This document shows, piece by piece, positions 63,964 through 64,000 of a DNA stretch of 64,000 bases. The stretch spans positions 1 to 64,000 of the forward strand of contig JAJIRX010000590.1 in the NCBI GenBank assembly GCA_023853785.1, given 5' to 3'. The position numbers and the translations under genes were made by a program. The notes under the pieces were generated by a model. That model had not been told where the DNA came from. It saw only the letters and a program-made list of their open reading frames with translations, and made no database searches. Source of the DNA: Psilocybe azurescens (Eukaryota > Basidiomycota > Agaricomycetes > Agaricales > Agrocybaceae). Each line of letters begins with the position of its first letter. The stretch's first letter is position 1.

Positions 63964-64000
63964 TTGACCATTTGAGGCGCAAGTGTAAGGACATGGATTA

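Overview
This 64-kb window is nuclear DNA from a filamentous fungus, most likely an agaricomycete (mushroom-forming basidiomycete). Evidence: genes packed with short GT-AG introns of about 50-75 nt, a DUF6534-type membrane protein, F-box-like/leucine-rich families, a chromodomain Ty3/gypsy element, and housekeeping genes with fungal architecture. I cannot name the species.

Layout. 1-6.5 kb: the 3' part of a decayed Ty3/gypsy chromovirus with its 3' LTR (5090-5518), then a related solo LTR (6091-6514) with a perfect 5-bp target duplication. 6.84-9.84 kb: a DNA transposon with perfect 37-bp terminal inverted repeats and TA target duplications, carrying a frame-broken DDE transposase on the minus strand. 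10.1-18.4 kb: a conventional gene block of a C2H2 zinc-finger protein, a DUF6534 membrane protein (minus) and the COPI beta subunit SEC26, for which I could assemble 19 exons into an uninterrupted 957-aa frame. 19.2-32.1 kb: accessory DNA holding a small family of secreted proteins with an LEA14-like body (one intact, three decayed), a GRE2-like NAD(P)-dependent reductase, a fasciclin-domain secreted protein and F-box remnants. About 3.6 kb of this (secreted-protein relic plus reductase) is duplicated, and the second copy is broken. 32.8-35.8 kb: an F-box pseudogene and a homeobox transcription-factor gene (minus). 36.0-45.3 kb: a tandem array of four F-box/leucine-rich genes, each behind a copy of the same roughly 600-bp upstream module, with repeat periods of about 2.12, 2.12 and 2.74 kb. 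45.7-52.7 kb: two more F-box relics with matching 3' flanks on either side of a class-3 lipase gene. 53.6-58.8 kb: a large AGC-family kinase with an N-terminal PX domain (minus). 59-64 kb: mostly non-coding DNA with an internal duplication, and a last F-box relic running off the edge.

How it fits together. Stable housekeeping or regulatory genes (SEC26, PX-AGC kinase, homeobox gene) alternate with a fast-evolving compartment built by duplication, indels and transposon insertion. Every one of the nine F-box-like loci has a disrupted frame. Some conserved genes (kinase, homeobox, lipase) also show single-base frame slips, often in GC-rich or homopolymer tracts, so residual assembly indels must be excluded before all F-box copies are called dead. 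Exon coordinates are hand-derived from splice signals and reading-frame continuity, without transcript evidence.
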